Source of the DNA: Thalassotalea marina
GTDB taxonomy: Bacteria > Pseudomonadota > Gammaproteobacteria > Enterobacterales > Alteromonadaceae
Assembly: GCF_014656435.1 (NCBI RefSeq)
Contig: NZ_BNCK01000005.1
Location: forward strand, 1-64,000
DNA: 64,000 bases
Direction of reading: 5' to 3'
Part shown: positions 43,479 to 51,547 of the stretch, in pieces
Numbering within the stretch: position 1 is the first letter of the stretch
Layout: each line of letters starts with the position of its first letter
Notes under the pieces: generated by a model
Database searches by the model: none
What the model was told of the DNA's origin: nothing
The model's input: only the letters and a program-made list of their open reading frames with translations
Translations under genes and position numbers: made by a program

Positions 43479-43506
43479 AAATAGGGACGCTGATAAAAAA
43501 TCCAAG
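43479..43506 (-). promoter_or_regulatory. Sigma-32-like promoter of hsp20
   Basis: On the minus strand CTTGGAT (43500-43506), a 13-base spacer and CCCTATTT (43479-43486) match the heat-shock consensus (7 of 8 in the -10). It lies downstream of the adhP terminator and about 90 bases before the hsp20 start. Confidence 0.65.
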
Positions 43507-43540
43507 TGTTTAGTAAAAAAAATTTTTGTTTTTCACAAAA

Positions 43541-43565
43541 AAGCGCCGAGTAAAACTCGGCGCTT
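43541..43565 (-). terminator. Rho-independent terminator of adhP
   Basis: AAGCGCCGAG (43541-43550) pairs perfectly with CTCGGCGCTT (43556-43565), loop of five, followed on the minus strand by TTTTTTGTG. It lies 25 bases after the alcohol dehydrogenase stop and isolates it from hsp20. Confidence 0.92.
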
Positions 43566-43589
43566 AATTTTTGCATTGTGATTAAATTT

Positions 43590-44603
43590 TTATTCTAACG
43601 TTAATACAATTCGGCCATTAATTTCACTGTTTAACATATCGTCAAATATGTCATTAATATGCTCAAGCGGTTTAGTTTCAATAATAGCCTTTACTTTACC
43701 TTCGGCGGCAAACTGTAAACACTCAACTAAATCTTGTCTTGTACCAACAATACTGCCAACAACACTTATGCCTTTTAGTACAGTATCAAAAATCGGAATA
43801 GGCATCTCGTCAGGTGGTAAGCCAACTAACACACAAACGCCACCACGTTTAACGCTGTTAAATGAAGTGGTAAATGCTGCCTTTGAAACTGCAGTGCAAA
43901 CCACAGCTTGTACACCACCTAATTGTTCTTGCATCACTTGTGCAGGATCTTGCTGTTTAAAGTCGATACAAACTTCTGCACCTAGCGATTTGGCCAGTTG
44001 CATTTTCTCATCACCGGTATCAACCGCAACAACATTGAGCCCCATGGCTTTGGCATATTGAACAGCTAAGTGCCCCAATCCGCCAACACCAACAATAGCA
44101 ACCCACTCGCCAGGTTTTGCTTTTGAAACTTTTAATGCTTTATATGTGGTAACGCCAGCGCAAAATAGTGGCGCAGCATCTACAAAACTAATATCTTCAG
44201 GTATTTTAACCACATAGTTGGCATCAGCCTTACAAAACTGAGCATAACCACCATCAACTGAATAACCACTATTTAGCTGCTGAGGACATAGATTTTCATT
44301 ACCTTTTAAACAATGTTCACAGTGACCACACGCGCTGTGTAACCATGGAATACCGACACGATCACCAATTTCAATGTGTTTCACATCGTCGGCCTTTGCC
44401 ACTACCGTACCAACACCTTCATGACCAGGAATTAATGGCAATTTAGGTTTTACTGGCCAATCACCGTGACACGCGTGCAAGTCGGTATGACAAACTCCAC
44501 AAGCTGCTATTTCGACAATAACTGCGCCTTGAGTTAACTCTGGCTTATCTACCTGTTGAATTTCTAGAGGTTGTTTAAATTGGTGAACTAATGCCGCTTT
44601 CAT
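43590..44603 (-). CDS. adhP: Zinc-dependent alcohol dehydrogenase AdhP-type
   Basis: A 337-residue medium-chain dehydrogenase: catalytic-zinc region [15 protein letters not shown] and GHEGVGTVV, structural-zinc cysteines [15 protein letters not shown], Rossmann motif [21 protein letters not shown], and NAD-selective Asp in VVAVDTG. It oxidises or reduces short-chain alcohols and aldehydes. AAGGAGATCACC precedes the ATG. A CTTGAAA element upstream hints that it shares heat-shock control with hsp20 and the sigma operon. Confidence 0.94.
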   Translation of the reverse strand: MKAALVHQFKQPLEIQQVDKPELTQGAVIVEIAACGVCHTDLHACHGDWPVKPKLPLIPGHEGVGTVVAKADDVKHIEIGDRVGIPWLHSACGHCEHCLKGNENLCPQQLNSGYSVDGGYAQFCKADANYVVKIPEDISFVDAAPLFCAGVTTYKALKVSKAKPGEWVAIVGVGGLGHLAVQYAKAMGLNVVAVDTGDEKMQLAKSLGAEVCIDFKQQDPAQVMQEQLGGVQAVVCTAVSKAAFTTSFNSVKRGGVCVLVGLPPDEMPIPIFDTVLKGISVVGSIVGTRQDLVECLQFAAEGKVKAIIETKPLEHINDIFDDMLNSEINGRIVLTLE

Positions 44604-44670
44604 TGGTGATCTCCTTGCATAAATCGACTGATATCCATCAGCTGGGTTAAATCAATTTTAATTAATTTTT

Positions 44671-44695
44671 TAATAGGTTCTGTTAATCTTTCAAG
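44671..44695 (-). promoter_or_regulatory. Weak sigma-32-like promoter before adhP
   Basis: On the minus strand CTTGAAA (perfect -35, 44689-44695), a 10-base spacer and ACCTATTA (44671-44678). The -10 matches the heat-shock consensus only partly and the spacer is short, so this is a tentative call. Confidence 0.35.
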
Positions 44696-44812
44696 TTTGT
44701 TTTTGCAGCTATTTGTTTGGTATTTATACAAGGCAGCGCTTACGCCGTGTAGTTACTCTACTCAAGTCAAGCGGTAACACAGTAGAAATGCCCAACAGAT
44801 GCTGCCCAAAGG

Positions 44813-44910
44813 GTTCAACTAAACGCCTCCTGCTCTTTGTTACTTGAATTAACCATAGAATGACTATGCAAGAATCCAAGTGTCGTGATCAGAAGGCGTT
44901 TACCTTGAAC
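44813..44910. repeat. Nested inverted-repeat element (cruciform or structured RNA)
   Basis: Four nested arm pairs share one centre: GTTCAA/TTGAAC (44813-44818, 44905-44910), TAAACGCCT/AGGCGTTTA (44820-44828, 44894-44902), ACTTGAATT/AATCCAAGT (44842-44850, 44873-44881) and CATAG/CTATG (44854-44858, 44864-44868). Such an intergenic element resembles dispersed palindromic or MITE-like units of Alteromonadales. The dispersed nature cannot be checked here. Confidence 0.6.
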
Positions 44911-45129
44911 AAAATTCAAACAGCAAAGATCAACAGCCCCTAGGGTAACAAACTAAAACATACGTTGTTTTGATTAAGCACAAATTATTTTATTTTCATT
45001 GTTAAAATTTGTTTTCTTTTAGCCAATTTATGCTATAAAAAGCTACCCTAATTATTGGGGTAGCCAACCCCGTCAGTCGCTCTGTCCCCTTGATGTGCTA
45101 AAGCATCCCAAGCAAATGAGTATATTATT

Positions 45130-46575
45130 TTGTTATCGACAATTTTTGTGACCGACGACCCAGAAATCCTTGAACAAACAGGGATTAATGCCATTAGCTT
45201 TAACCAGTATTTATCACAGTATCCAAAATTAAACGAAGCTAAACTTCGCATTGTGAATTTATGTGATACCAGCCGCTATTTGAGCCATGGCTACTACTGT
45301 TCACTGTTAGCAGAAGCAAGAAAACATCCGGTTTTACCTAGTGTAAGAGTGATCAACTCACTTAGAGACACCGGCTCAAATATCTTGCTAAGTTCTACAC
45401 CGTTAAGCCAAATCGAAATACAAGACAATCCGAGTGAATTTATTGTCTGTATGGGGCTATGCCTTGACGATGCAAATAAAAAATTAGCAGACTGGGTTTA
45501 TCAGCAGTTTCCGGCACCATTATTAATGGCGCGTATTCAAAACACTAACGATGAAAAAAAGGTACATATAAGCCGCTGTAACTTAGATCAACTTAATCAA
45601 GATCAACGCCAAAAATGTATTGAAATTTTGCAAGCGCATTCTCGTAAAGCGTGGCGTACTAAAGCCGACAAAAAGAAATATCGTTGGGATCTTGCCATAC
45701 TTACCAATCCACAAGAACATGTTCCTCCAAGTAATAAGGGGGCAATCAGTCGTTTTATTCGCGCAGCTGAAAAACATGGTATTCGTGCTGTAGAAGTTCA
45801 TGCTGATGCCTTAAGTGCTTTACCTCAATATGACGCTTTGTTTATTCGGGAAACAACAGCTATTGATCACCACACTTACCGATTTGCTCATGAAGCAGAG
45901 AAGCACGGTTTAGTGGTTATTGATGACCCTAATTCTATCTTACGTTGTTGCAATAAAGTGTACTTACATGACGCTTTCAGCTATCACGATGTACCAAGCT
46001 TAAAAACGTATGTTTTGGCTGATAACAGTGAAGCGACTATTGAACAATTAGAGCAGAATTTAGCATACCCTATGGTATTAAAGATCCCTGAAAGCGCTTT
46101 TTCTAAAGGCGTATTCAAGGTAAAAAATCGTCAAGAGCTTATTAAGGAAACAGGTAAATTACTGGAAGATTCCGCGCTTTATATCGCGCAAGAGTACATG
46201 TTTACCGACTATGATTGGCGTATAGGCGTATTAAACGGTCGTGCACTTTATGCCTGTCGTTATTACATGGCGAAAAATCACTGGCAAATCTACAACCATG
46301 ATTCAAAGCGCAATTTTAGTGGCGGGTTTGATGCCCTACCCACATTTGAAGTGCCTACACATGTATTGCGTGCCGCGTTAAAAGCTGCTGGTGCTGTGGG
46401 CAATGGTTTATATGGCATTGACGTAAAAGAAGTTGCCGGCAAAGCCTATGTTTTAGAAGTTAACGACAACCCAAGTTTAGAGTTTGGCGTTGAAGATAAA
46501 TATTTAGGTGAAGAGTTATACATGCAAATCATGGCAGAATTTTTAAGACGACTTGAAGCAAGGGGCATTAAATAG
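45130..46575 (+). CDS. RimK-family ATP-grasp ligase with RLAN domain
   Basis: A 481-residue protein. An N-terminal RLAN-type domain (~1-190: IFVTDDPEILEQTGINAISFNQYLSQYPK, VNLCDTSRYLSHGYYCSLLAEARKHPVLPS) precedes an ATP-grasp domain (~200-480) with PMVLKIPESAFSKGVFKVKN, AQEYMFTDYDWRIGVLNGRALYACRYYMA and GLYGIDVKEVAGKAYVLEVNDNPSLEFGVED (metal-binding E-x-N). It should ligate an amino acid, perhaps glutamate, to an amine. Start TTG (MLSTIFVTDDPE) fits the family N-terminus. It precedes a GNAT/C39 protein by 48 bases, a known genomic association. Confidence 0.88.
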   Translation: MLSTIFVTDDPEILEQTGINAISFNQYLSQYPKLNEAKLRIVNLCDTSRYLSHGYYCSLLAEARKHPVLPSVRVINSLRDTGSNILLSSTPLSQIEIQDNPSEFIVCMGLCLDDANKKLADWVYQQFPAPLLMARIQNTNDEKKVHISRCNLDQLNQDQRQKCIEILQAHSRKAWRTKADKKKYRWDLAILTNPQEHVPPSNKGAISRFIRAAEKHGIRAVEVHADALSALPQYDALFIRETTAIDHHTYRFAHEAEKHGLVVIDDPNSILRCCNKVYLHDAFSYHDVPSLKTYVLADNSEATIEQLEQNLAYPMVLKIPESAFSKGVFKVKNRQELIKETGKLLEDSALYIAQEYMFTDYDWRIGVLNGRALYACRYYMAKNHWQIYNHDSKRNFSGGFDALPTFEVPTHVLRAALKAAGAVGNGLYGIDVKEVAGKAYVLEVNDNPSLEFGVEDKYLGEELYMQIMAEFLRRLEARGIK

Positions 46576-46623
46576 TGCCTAGTTTACTTGTTGTTATTAA
46601 TGGTTTTTGGGTGAATTACTAAA

Positions 46624-47733
46624 ATGTCGATTACCATTCGATTTGCCGAGCAAAGTGACCTAGCGCAGTTGCTAAACATTGAAGCTCAGTGTTTTTCAAC
46701 TGACCAACTTAGCCGAAGAAGTTTTAAACATCATTTGGTGTCAAACCACAGCGTGTTGCTCGTTGCTCATGAACAAAATCAACAAACGCTACTGGGTTAT
46801 GCTTTGGTATTGCTGCTAAAAGGCACACGCCTGGCTAGGCTTTATTCTATTGCAGTAACCCCAGATGCGAGAGGCATGAAACTGGGTCAACTGCTATTAA
46901 TTGCCAGTGAACAAGCAGCGGTTGATTCTGGCCGAACCTTTATGCGGCTGGAAGTTGCTACATCTAACGCACATGCAATTGCACTCTATCAAGCGCAAGG
47001 TTACAGAACGTTTGGGCAATATCTAGATTATTACGATGATCACCAAGATGCCTTGCGCATGCAAAAAACCATTCGAAACAAATCTGTGGTGATTCAACAT
47101 GCTAAAGCCCCTTGGTATCAACAAAGTACAGACTTTACCTGTGGTCCTGCCGCATTAATGATGGCTATGGCAAGCCTAGATCAACAGATAAAATGTGAAC
47201 AAGGTTTAGAGTTAACCCTGTGGCGAGAATCCACCACTATTTTTATGACGTCAGGTTTGGGTGGCACTCACCCATTTGGCTTAGCATTAGCAGCTAACCG
47301 TCGGCAATTTAATGCACAAGTGTACGTCAATAGCGAACAACCGCTATTTATAGACGGCGTAAGAAAAAGTAACAAAAAAGAAATTATGACGCTGGTACAT
47401 CAGCAATTTGCACAAGAATGCGCTGAGCAAAACATCGACATTCATTATTGCGATGTTAACCAAGAGTCAATTGTTCAGTGGCTAGAGCAAGGCAAAGCGG
47501 TATTAATGTTAATCAGTACCTATCGACTCGATGGGGCAAAAGCCCCCCATTGGGTATTAATCACGGGGATTGATAATCACAGCATGTATGTACACGACTC
47601 ACATGTTGACAGCAAATGGCAGCAAGCCATAGATTGTCAACATACCCCTATTTCACGCGCTGATTTTGACAAAATGTCGACCTTTGGTGCCAGTCGCCTA
47701 AGGTGTGCCATATTATTATCACCTGCGGGCTAA
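46624..47733 (+). CDS. GNAT acetyltransferase / C39-like peptidase fusion
   Basis: A 369-residue two-domain protein. Residues 1-155 form a RimI-like GNAT (LARLYSIAVTPDARGMKLGQLLLIASEQ, the acetyl-CoA loop; SNAHAIALYQAQGY). Residues ~160-365 form a papain-like C39-type peptidase: Cys173 in STDFTCGPAALMM, His in APHWVLITGID, Asp in MYVHDSH. The family is regularly encoded beside a RimK-RLAN ligase, suggesting a peptide modification pathway with ligation, acetylation and cleavage. Natural substrate unknown. Confidence 0.88.
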   Translation: MSITIRFAEQSDLAQLLNIEAQCFSTDQLSRRSFKHHLVSNHSVLLVAHEQNQQTLLGYALVLLLKGTRLARLYSIAVTPDARGMKLGQLLLIASEQAAVDSGRTFMRLEVATSNAHAIALYQAQGYRTFGQYLDYYDDHQDALRMQKTIRNKSVVIQHAKAPWYQQSTDFTCGPAALMMAMASLDQQIKCEQGLELTLWRESTTIFMTSGLGGTHPFGLALAANRRQFNAQVYVNSEQPLFIDGVRKSNKKEIMTLVHQQFAQECAEQNIDIHYCDVNQESIVQWLEQGKAVLMLISTYRLDGAKAPHWVLITGIDNHSMYVHDSHVDSKWQQAIDCQHTPISRADFDKMSTFGASRLRCAILLSPAG

Positions 47734-47888
47734 GGTACTCACCATTGTTAGTTTAATGGCTATTGGTTTATCTTGCATATCTGGTTTGTAGATAAAAAAC
47801 CAACAAAACGAGCCAAATACTCATACTATTTAGCTATCTATAGTTCTGCTTTACACTGCGCTAAAGCAGAACTTATTACTATAAATCT

Positions 47889-48557
47889 TTACGGCTTTTT
47901 GATCACTTTTGCGGTTTTACGATTTGGGTAACAGGTTGTGCATATTGGGCAAACTAAGCCATGACAAGCACGAGCCTGACAATGCTCTCGGCCATAATAA
48001 ATAATTTGCAAATGAAGGTCGTTCCAGCGTTCTTTAGGAAACAATCGCTTGAGATCCAATTCAGTTTGCGCCACGTTTTTACCGCTGGTTAAGCCCCAGC
48101 GCTGGGCTAAACGGTGAATATGCGTATCTACAGGAAATGCGGGAACACCAAATGCTTGCGCCATCACAACACCTGCAGTCTTGTGTCCTACCCCTGGTAA
48201 AGTCTCTAATGCTTGCATGTCATTAGGTACAATGCCTTGGTATTGTTCGACCAATATTTCAGACAGCCTTTTAATTGCTTTAGACTTTTGTGGTGATAAA
48301 CCACAAGGCCGAATAATTGCCTGAATATCATCAACCGATTGTTTGGCCATATTAAACGGGTTATCTGCCAATTGCCAAAGTGAAGGAGTCACTTGATTTA
48401 CCCTTTCATCAGTGCACTGCGCCGACAACAACACAGCCACTAACAAAGTATAAGGATCTTTGTGATCAAGAGGAATCGGTGGATTTGGATAGCGTTTTTG
48501 CAGCTCAGCTAGAATAAAAGCGACACGTTCTTGTTTTAATAAATTTTTCTCTGGCAT
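47889..48557 (-). CDS. nth: Endonuclease III-like DNA glycosylase
   Basis: A 222-residue HhH-GPD protein. The helix-hairpin-helix LPGVGHKTA carries catalytic Lys126, and Asp144 sits in FPVDTHIHRL. It should excise oxidised pyrimidines and nick abasic sites. Oddity: the C-terminal cysteines (193, 198, 203, 206, 209; CQARACHGLVCPICTTC) do not follow the C-x6-C-x2-C-x5-C spacing of the standard iron-sulfur loop. It may be a second nth paralog, since the main gene normally follows rnf, which is absent here. Confidence 0.88.
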   Translation of the reverse strand: MPEKNLLKQERVAFILAELQKRYPNPPIPLDHKDPYTLLVAVLLSAQCTDERVNQVTPSLWQLADNPFNMAKQSVDDIQAIIRPCGLSPQKSKAIKRLSEILVEQYQGIVPNDMQALETLPGVGHKTAGVVMAQAFGVPAFPVDTHIHRLAQRWGLTSGKNVAQTELDLKRLFPKERWNDLHLQIIYYGREHCQARACHGLVCPICTTCYPNRKTAKVIKKP

Positions 48558-48703
48558 AACCCTTTCTCATTGCCCCAAATCGCTGCGTATCATATAAAAG
48601 TCAGCATATATTTCACAGACTTAATCACACAAATCTCCTTAATCTACCGTGAAAAATTTACAATTTAACCTAAAAGTTTTATATAAACATCTAGGATTTT
48701 CAC

Positions 48704-48721
48704 TTATCACCCGAGTGATAA
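48704..48721. promoter_or_regulatory. Palindrome in nth/dps intergenic region
   Basis: TTATCAC-CCGA-GTGATAA is a perfect 7+4+7 dyad between the divergent nth-like and dps genes, 130 bases before dps. It has the look of a repressor operator. No E. coli OxyR or IHF consensus was recognised there. Confidence 0.5.
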
Positions 48722-48850
48722 CTCACCATATTATTAAATATATTCAGTAACTTAAACAAAAAGCTCATACTTGGCATTGGCGTTGCTCCTGTTAAATCAA
48801 AAGATATTTTATTTACATCAACGATGAATAAACTTCACAAAGGAGAAATA

Positions 48851-49363
48851 ATGAGTACTAACAAAGTAGCTGAATTTACTGCCCCTGGGATGAGCAACGA
48901 CAAAGCCTCAGATGCTATTAGTATTTTAGAAAACCGCATGGTAGCACTGCTTGATTTACAACTAACCCTTAAACATATCCACTGGAACGTGGTAGGCCCT
49001 AATTTTATTGGGGTGCACGAAATGTTAGATCCACAAGTAGAAGTGGTTCGTGAAATGACAGATACCATCGCAGAGAGAATTGCTACTTTAGGTGGCGTGC
49101 CAGTAGGCACACCAGCTGCGATTGTTGAGCGAAGAACATGGGATGATTATGGTGTGGGTAAAGCGCTTGTTTCAGACCATTTAGGTGCTCTGAACCGTGT
49201 TTATGACGGCGTAAATGCTGATCATAGACAGGCGATTGAAAAACTTTCTGACATAGACCCAGTATCTGAAGATATGATCGTTAGCCAACTTGCAGATCTG
49301 GAGCAATTTCAGTGGTTTGTGCGAGCACACATTGAATCATCGGATGGTGCATTGACCAAATAA
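48851..49363 (+). CDS. dps: Dps DNA-protection ferritin-like protein
   Basis: A 170-residue ferritin-like protein: LLDLQLTLKHIHWNVVGPNFIGVHEMLDPQ holds the ferroxidase His/Asp/Glu set at the dimer interface, followed by VREMTDTIAERIATLGGVPVGTP. It stores iron, consumes peroxide and coats DNA in stationary phase. The frame is open from 48824, but the ATG at 48851 has AAGGAG eight bases before it. A clean terminator follows. Confidence 0.95.
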   Translation: MSTNKVAEFTAPGMSNDKASDAISILENRMVALLDLQLTLKHIHWNVVGPNFIGVHEMLDPQVEVVREMTDTIAERIATLGGVPVGTPAAIVERRTWDDYGVGKALVSDHLGALNRVYDGVNADHRQAIEKLSDIDPVSEDMIVSQLADLEQFQWFVRAHIESSDGALTK

Positions 49364-49412
49364 CACCGTGTTTAAACTTCGAACTTAATTGTAAAATCAT
49401 CGAAGTCGTGTT

Positions 49413-49437
49413 GGTGGCGTATTACGCCACCTTTTTT
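49413..49437 (+). terminator. Rho-independent terminator of dps
   Basis: GGTGGCG (49413-49419) pairs with CGCCACC (49425-49431), 5-base loop, followed by TTTTTT. It also precedes the end of the convergent small gene. Confidence 0.93.
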
Positions 49438-49446
49438 ATATCTGTA

Positions 49447-49695
49447 TTAATGGATTTTACCAGAGCCTGTTCTTACCAAGTCTTTGCCATTTTCAAATAC
49501 ATGCTGAGTTACCCAACGACCTAACAAAAGTTGATGGCTATCATCTAACACTGCAATAAACGGACGACCATCACTGTTATTAGTCGCCAATGCAATACCC
49601 GCTACATTTTCTAAACCCAAGCCGCCCTGCTCTACTAAGGTTATAAAGGCCGCCAACTCTTCTAACGTTTCAATTTCTTTATCATCGATAATCAT
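49447..49695 (-). CDS. Hypothetical small soluble protein
   Basis: An 82-residue protein, MIIDDKEIETLEELAAFITL at the start and GSGKIH at the end, mixed alpha/beta with no membrane segment. The frame begins at a TTG (49707), but the ATG at 49695 is preferred. No family recognised. Convergent with dps and bounded by its terminator. It could act with dps or be independent. Confidence 0.6.
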   Translation of the reverse strand: MIIDDKEIETLEELAAFITLVEQGGLGLENVAGIALATNNSDGRPFIAVLDDSHQLLLGRWVTQHVFENGKDLVRTGSGKIH

Positions 49696-49757
49696 AAAAA
49701 TACTCAATTACATCATGTATTAGGCATATGTTAACAAGCTTACTCCATTGTTAAAAC

Positions 49758-50020
49758 TTACAAAGCTCAAATTTAACAGGCAGCAAAATGACGTTTCGGT
49801 TTACCACACAATGCAGAAAAGCGCTGATAAAAGCGTGAAATTTTAATCTGACATAGCACTTTGCTCGCTTGCTACAAGCAATAAAGTCTTGATCTTGCTT
49901 TCCCTTTAAAAAGAGAGAAAAAACAGAAATAACTCATTGAAAGTCTTAAGTTTCAGAGCTAGTATCAAAATAATAATTTGCAGAATTAAGTCTGTTGTTA
50001 AAGAGATTTAAGCCTTTTAA
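49758..50020. repeat. Direct repeat copy A (263 bp)
   Basis: Starts TTACAAAGCTCAAATTTAAC and ends AGCCTTTTAA. It is about 95% identical (about a dozen differences by eye) to copy B at 51548-51809, same orientation, 1,790 bases apart. It contains no ORF of note. It sits directly upstream of the membrane-protein gene at 50043 and may carry its promoter. Confidence 0.9.
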
Positions 50021-50042
50021 AAAGTTGTTAGTAATATAAATC

Positions 50043-50417
50043 ATGAAACGAGTACTTTTAGTAGCAGTAATTTATTTCCTTATTTCGATTGCGATGTTAT
50101 ATGCAAATCTTCCTCACCTTTTATCTGGAAATTTCTGGGTTGATGGGAGCGTATTTCTTTTTCTTTCTGGCATATGTTTTTTGATTGGTGCTGTTATTTC
50201 ATATAGAAAACTCACTATATCAAAGTATCTGATACTGACTGGTTTTATAATGTGGTTTAGCACTGTGCTAGTTGGTGCAATAAATAAGCATGGCACTGAT
50301 TTTATTGTAAGTATGTATGATGTATTTTGGGTTATATGCATCATACATATAGTGTTAATATCTGTACTATTTTGGGTAGATATTACTAACAACAAGATCA
50401 AGTCGAAAGCCGCATAA
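50043..50417 (+). CDS. Hypothetical four-helix membrane protein
   Basis: A 124-residue protein with four hydrophobic segments (VLLVAVIYFLISIAMLYA; GSVFLFLSGICFLIGAVISY; YLILTGFIMWFSTVLVGAI; VFWVICIIHIVLISVLFWV) and a basic tail. No family recognised. It lies in an accessory stretch just after direct repeat A. No clear ribosome site precedes the ATG. Origin as a mobile cassette gene is inferred from the setting. Confidence 0.6.
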   Translation: MKRVLLVAVIYFLISIAMLYANLPHLLSGNFWVDGSVFLFLSGICFLIGAVISYRKLTISKYLILTGFIMWFSTVLVGAINKHGTDFIVSMYDVFWVICIIHIVLISVLFWVDITNNKIKSKAA

Positions 50418-50472
50418 AAAGCGACTCCCCTTTATTAGACTTTATGATTTTTTATCGAAATGAGGAGGTTGT

Positions 50473-50985
50473 ATGGCAATATCATTCAAAAGTCAGAGGC
50501 TGACAGTAATTGAAATTACTGAAGCGTTTGATTTGTCTAATCACACATATTTGCTAGAGCGAATTCCTCAAATCCTCTCGCCAGCAGTTGTAGAAAATCT
50601 TCCTCCATATTTCCACAGAATAGATTCTAGTGAACAAGCCCAAACATGGCTTAAGCGTATGTTGTTGGAAAGCCGCTTACTTCAAGTACTAGCCGAGGAT
50701 CACGAACTAATAGGTTTCTTGTTCGCTTATGTAGAAAATGACATGTATGCTCATATCGGTTATTTGCTTGCTGAAGAATACTGGAGACGAGGGTTAGCTA
50801 GCGAACTACTTCAAGGTTTCATCGATGAAGTCGAGAAATCCGAATCTTGGCTAAAGCTCATAGGTGGTGTTGATCAATCTAATATTGCTTCAGCAAAGTT
50901 ACTCAAAAAGCTGGGTTTTATAGAGCGGCCCTCTTTGGATCGCAACGTAGTTTTCTATGAATATACTATCCTCCATCCACAATAA
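50473..50985 (+). CDS. GNAT-family N-acetyltransferase
   Basis: A 170-residue GNAT of the RimJ/RimL type: VLAEDHELIGFLFAYVENDMYAHIGYLLAEEYWRRGLASELLQGF contains the acetyl-CoA loop (RRGLAS), and SNIASAKLLKKLGFIERP is the family's C-terminal marker. AGGAGG lies six bases before the ATG. Its stop codon TAA forms the first bases of the attC-like site, as in integron cassettes, so this gene is probably a captured cassette. Substrate unknown. Confidence 0.88.
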   Translation: MAISFKSQRLTVIEITEAFDLSNHTYLLERIPQILSPAVVENLPPYFHRIDSSEQAQTWLKRMLLESRLLQVLAEDHELIGFLFAYVENDMYAHIGYLLAEEYWRRGLASELLQGFIDEVEKSESWLKLIGGVDQSNIASAKLLKKLGFIERPSLDRNVVFYEYTILHPQ

Positions 50986-51216
50986 CAACAAGGCGTTTAA
51001 GGCGAATTCACCACGTTTGGTGATTTTGAATCAAGTTAGCTTAAGTGTTTAAGGTACAATGGTTTAGGTTTGGTGATTTTGAATCAAGTTAGCTTAAGTG
51101 TTTAAGGTACAATGGTTTAGGTTTGGTGATTTTGAATCAAGTTAGCTTAAGTGTTTAAGGTACAATGGTTTAGGTTTGGTGATAGGCGTTTTCCAAGATT
51201 TAACGCGGTGTTAGGT
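50983..51216 (+). other. attC-like integron recombination site, expanded
   Basis: The 5' arm TAACAACAAGGCGTTTAAG pairs with the 3' arm, whose reverse complement reads CCTAACACCGCGTTAAAT: both share TAACA-C-GCGTT-AA. The 3' end is GTTAGGT (51210-51216), a match to the GTTRRRY core. It lies exactly between the stop of the GNAT gene and the next small gene, the cassette layout. Its spacer is enlarged by a 53-bp tandem repeat to 234 bases, well above the usual 60-150. Confidence 0.7.
51015..51183 (+). repeat. 53-bp tandem repeat, 3.2 copies, inside attC-like site
   Basis: Three identical 53-base units start at 51015, 51068 and 51121, followed by ten bases of a fourth at 51174. The unit begins GTTTGGTGATTTTGAATC and ends TACAATGGTTTAG. 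No base differs among units, so the expansion is recent. Confidence 0.97.
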
Positions 51217-51233
51217 TCTCAGTAGGATTAGTT

Positions 51234-51446
51234 GTGAAATTAACAATTGTTTATATGTTAATCGGTTTTCTTTTCACAGTTTTAACTTTCGTGACAACTA
51301 AAGAGAGTGACTCTTGTTTTCACTGTGCGGTTGATTATTCATTTAATTTTTGGTCTATTCCCGTAGCTATATTAGCGTTTATATTTCTTGCATTAAGTTT
51401 TAGGCGTTTATTTATATCTTCTCTGAGTAATCAAGTGAATGAATAA
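51234..51446 (+). CDS. Small two-helix membrane protein, cassette-type
   Basis: A 70-residue protein from a GTG start: two hydrophobic helices (IVYMLIGFLFTVLTFVTT; SIPVAILAFIFLALSFRRLF) around a Cys-x-x-Cys loop (SDSCFHCAVD). It starts 18 bases after the attC-like 3' end, the usual distance in integron cassettes, with AGGA as ribosome site. No family recognised. Size and form are typical of cassette-encoded small membrane proteins. Confidence 0.6.
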   Translation: MKLTIVYMLIGFLFTVLTFVTTKESDSCFHCAVDYSFNFWSIPVAILAFIFLALSFRRLFISSLSNQVNE

Positions 51447-51517
51447 GGTGCAAGAAATTTAATCAATAATACAGATGGGCTAGATGAATAGTTTTACCTA
51501 CCAACTCAATCAATAAA

Positions 51518-51544
51518 AAATGATTCAATGGACATCCTTTTTTA
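51518..51544 (+). repeat. 27-bp exact repeat, copy 1
   Basis: Contains ATTCAATGGACATCCTTTTT. An exact 27-base copy is at 53019-53045, same orientation. It abuts direct repeat B on its left. May mark an end of a mobile or cassette-like unit. Confidence 0.9.
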
Positions 51545-51547
51545 GTT

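Larger units (their letters stand above)
44604..45129. other. Gene-free stretch holding a large structured element
   Basis: These 526 bases lie between adhP and the RimK-like gene. They contain the possible adhP promoter (44671-44695) and a ~100-base inverted-repeat element (44813-44910). A minus-strand ORF overlapping the RimK gene start is taken as a shadow. Nothing else recognised. Confidence 0.5.

Noticed and set aside
45048..45251. Minus-strand 67-codon ORF at the RimK gene start
   Set aside because: Overlaps the start of a well-supported gene on the other strand and has no domain pattern.
49758..50020. Direct repeats as attC sites
   Set aside because: Their ends show only loose complementarity (AAGCTCAAAT versus AGGCTTAAAT) and the length of 263 bases is too great without internal expansion.
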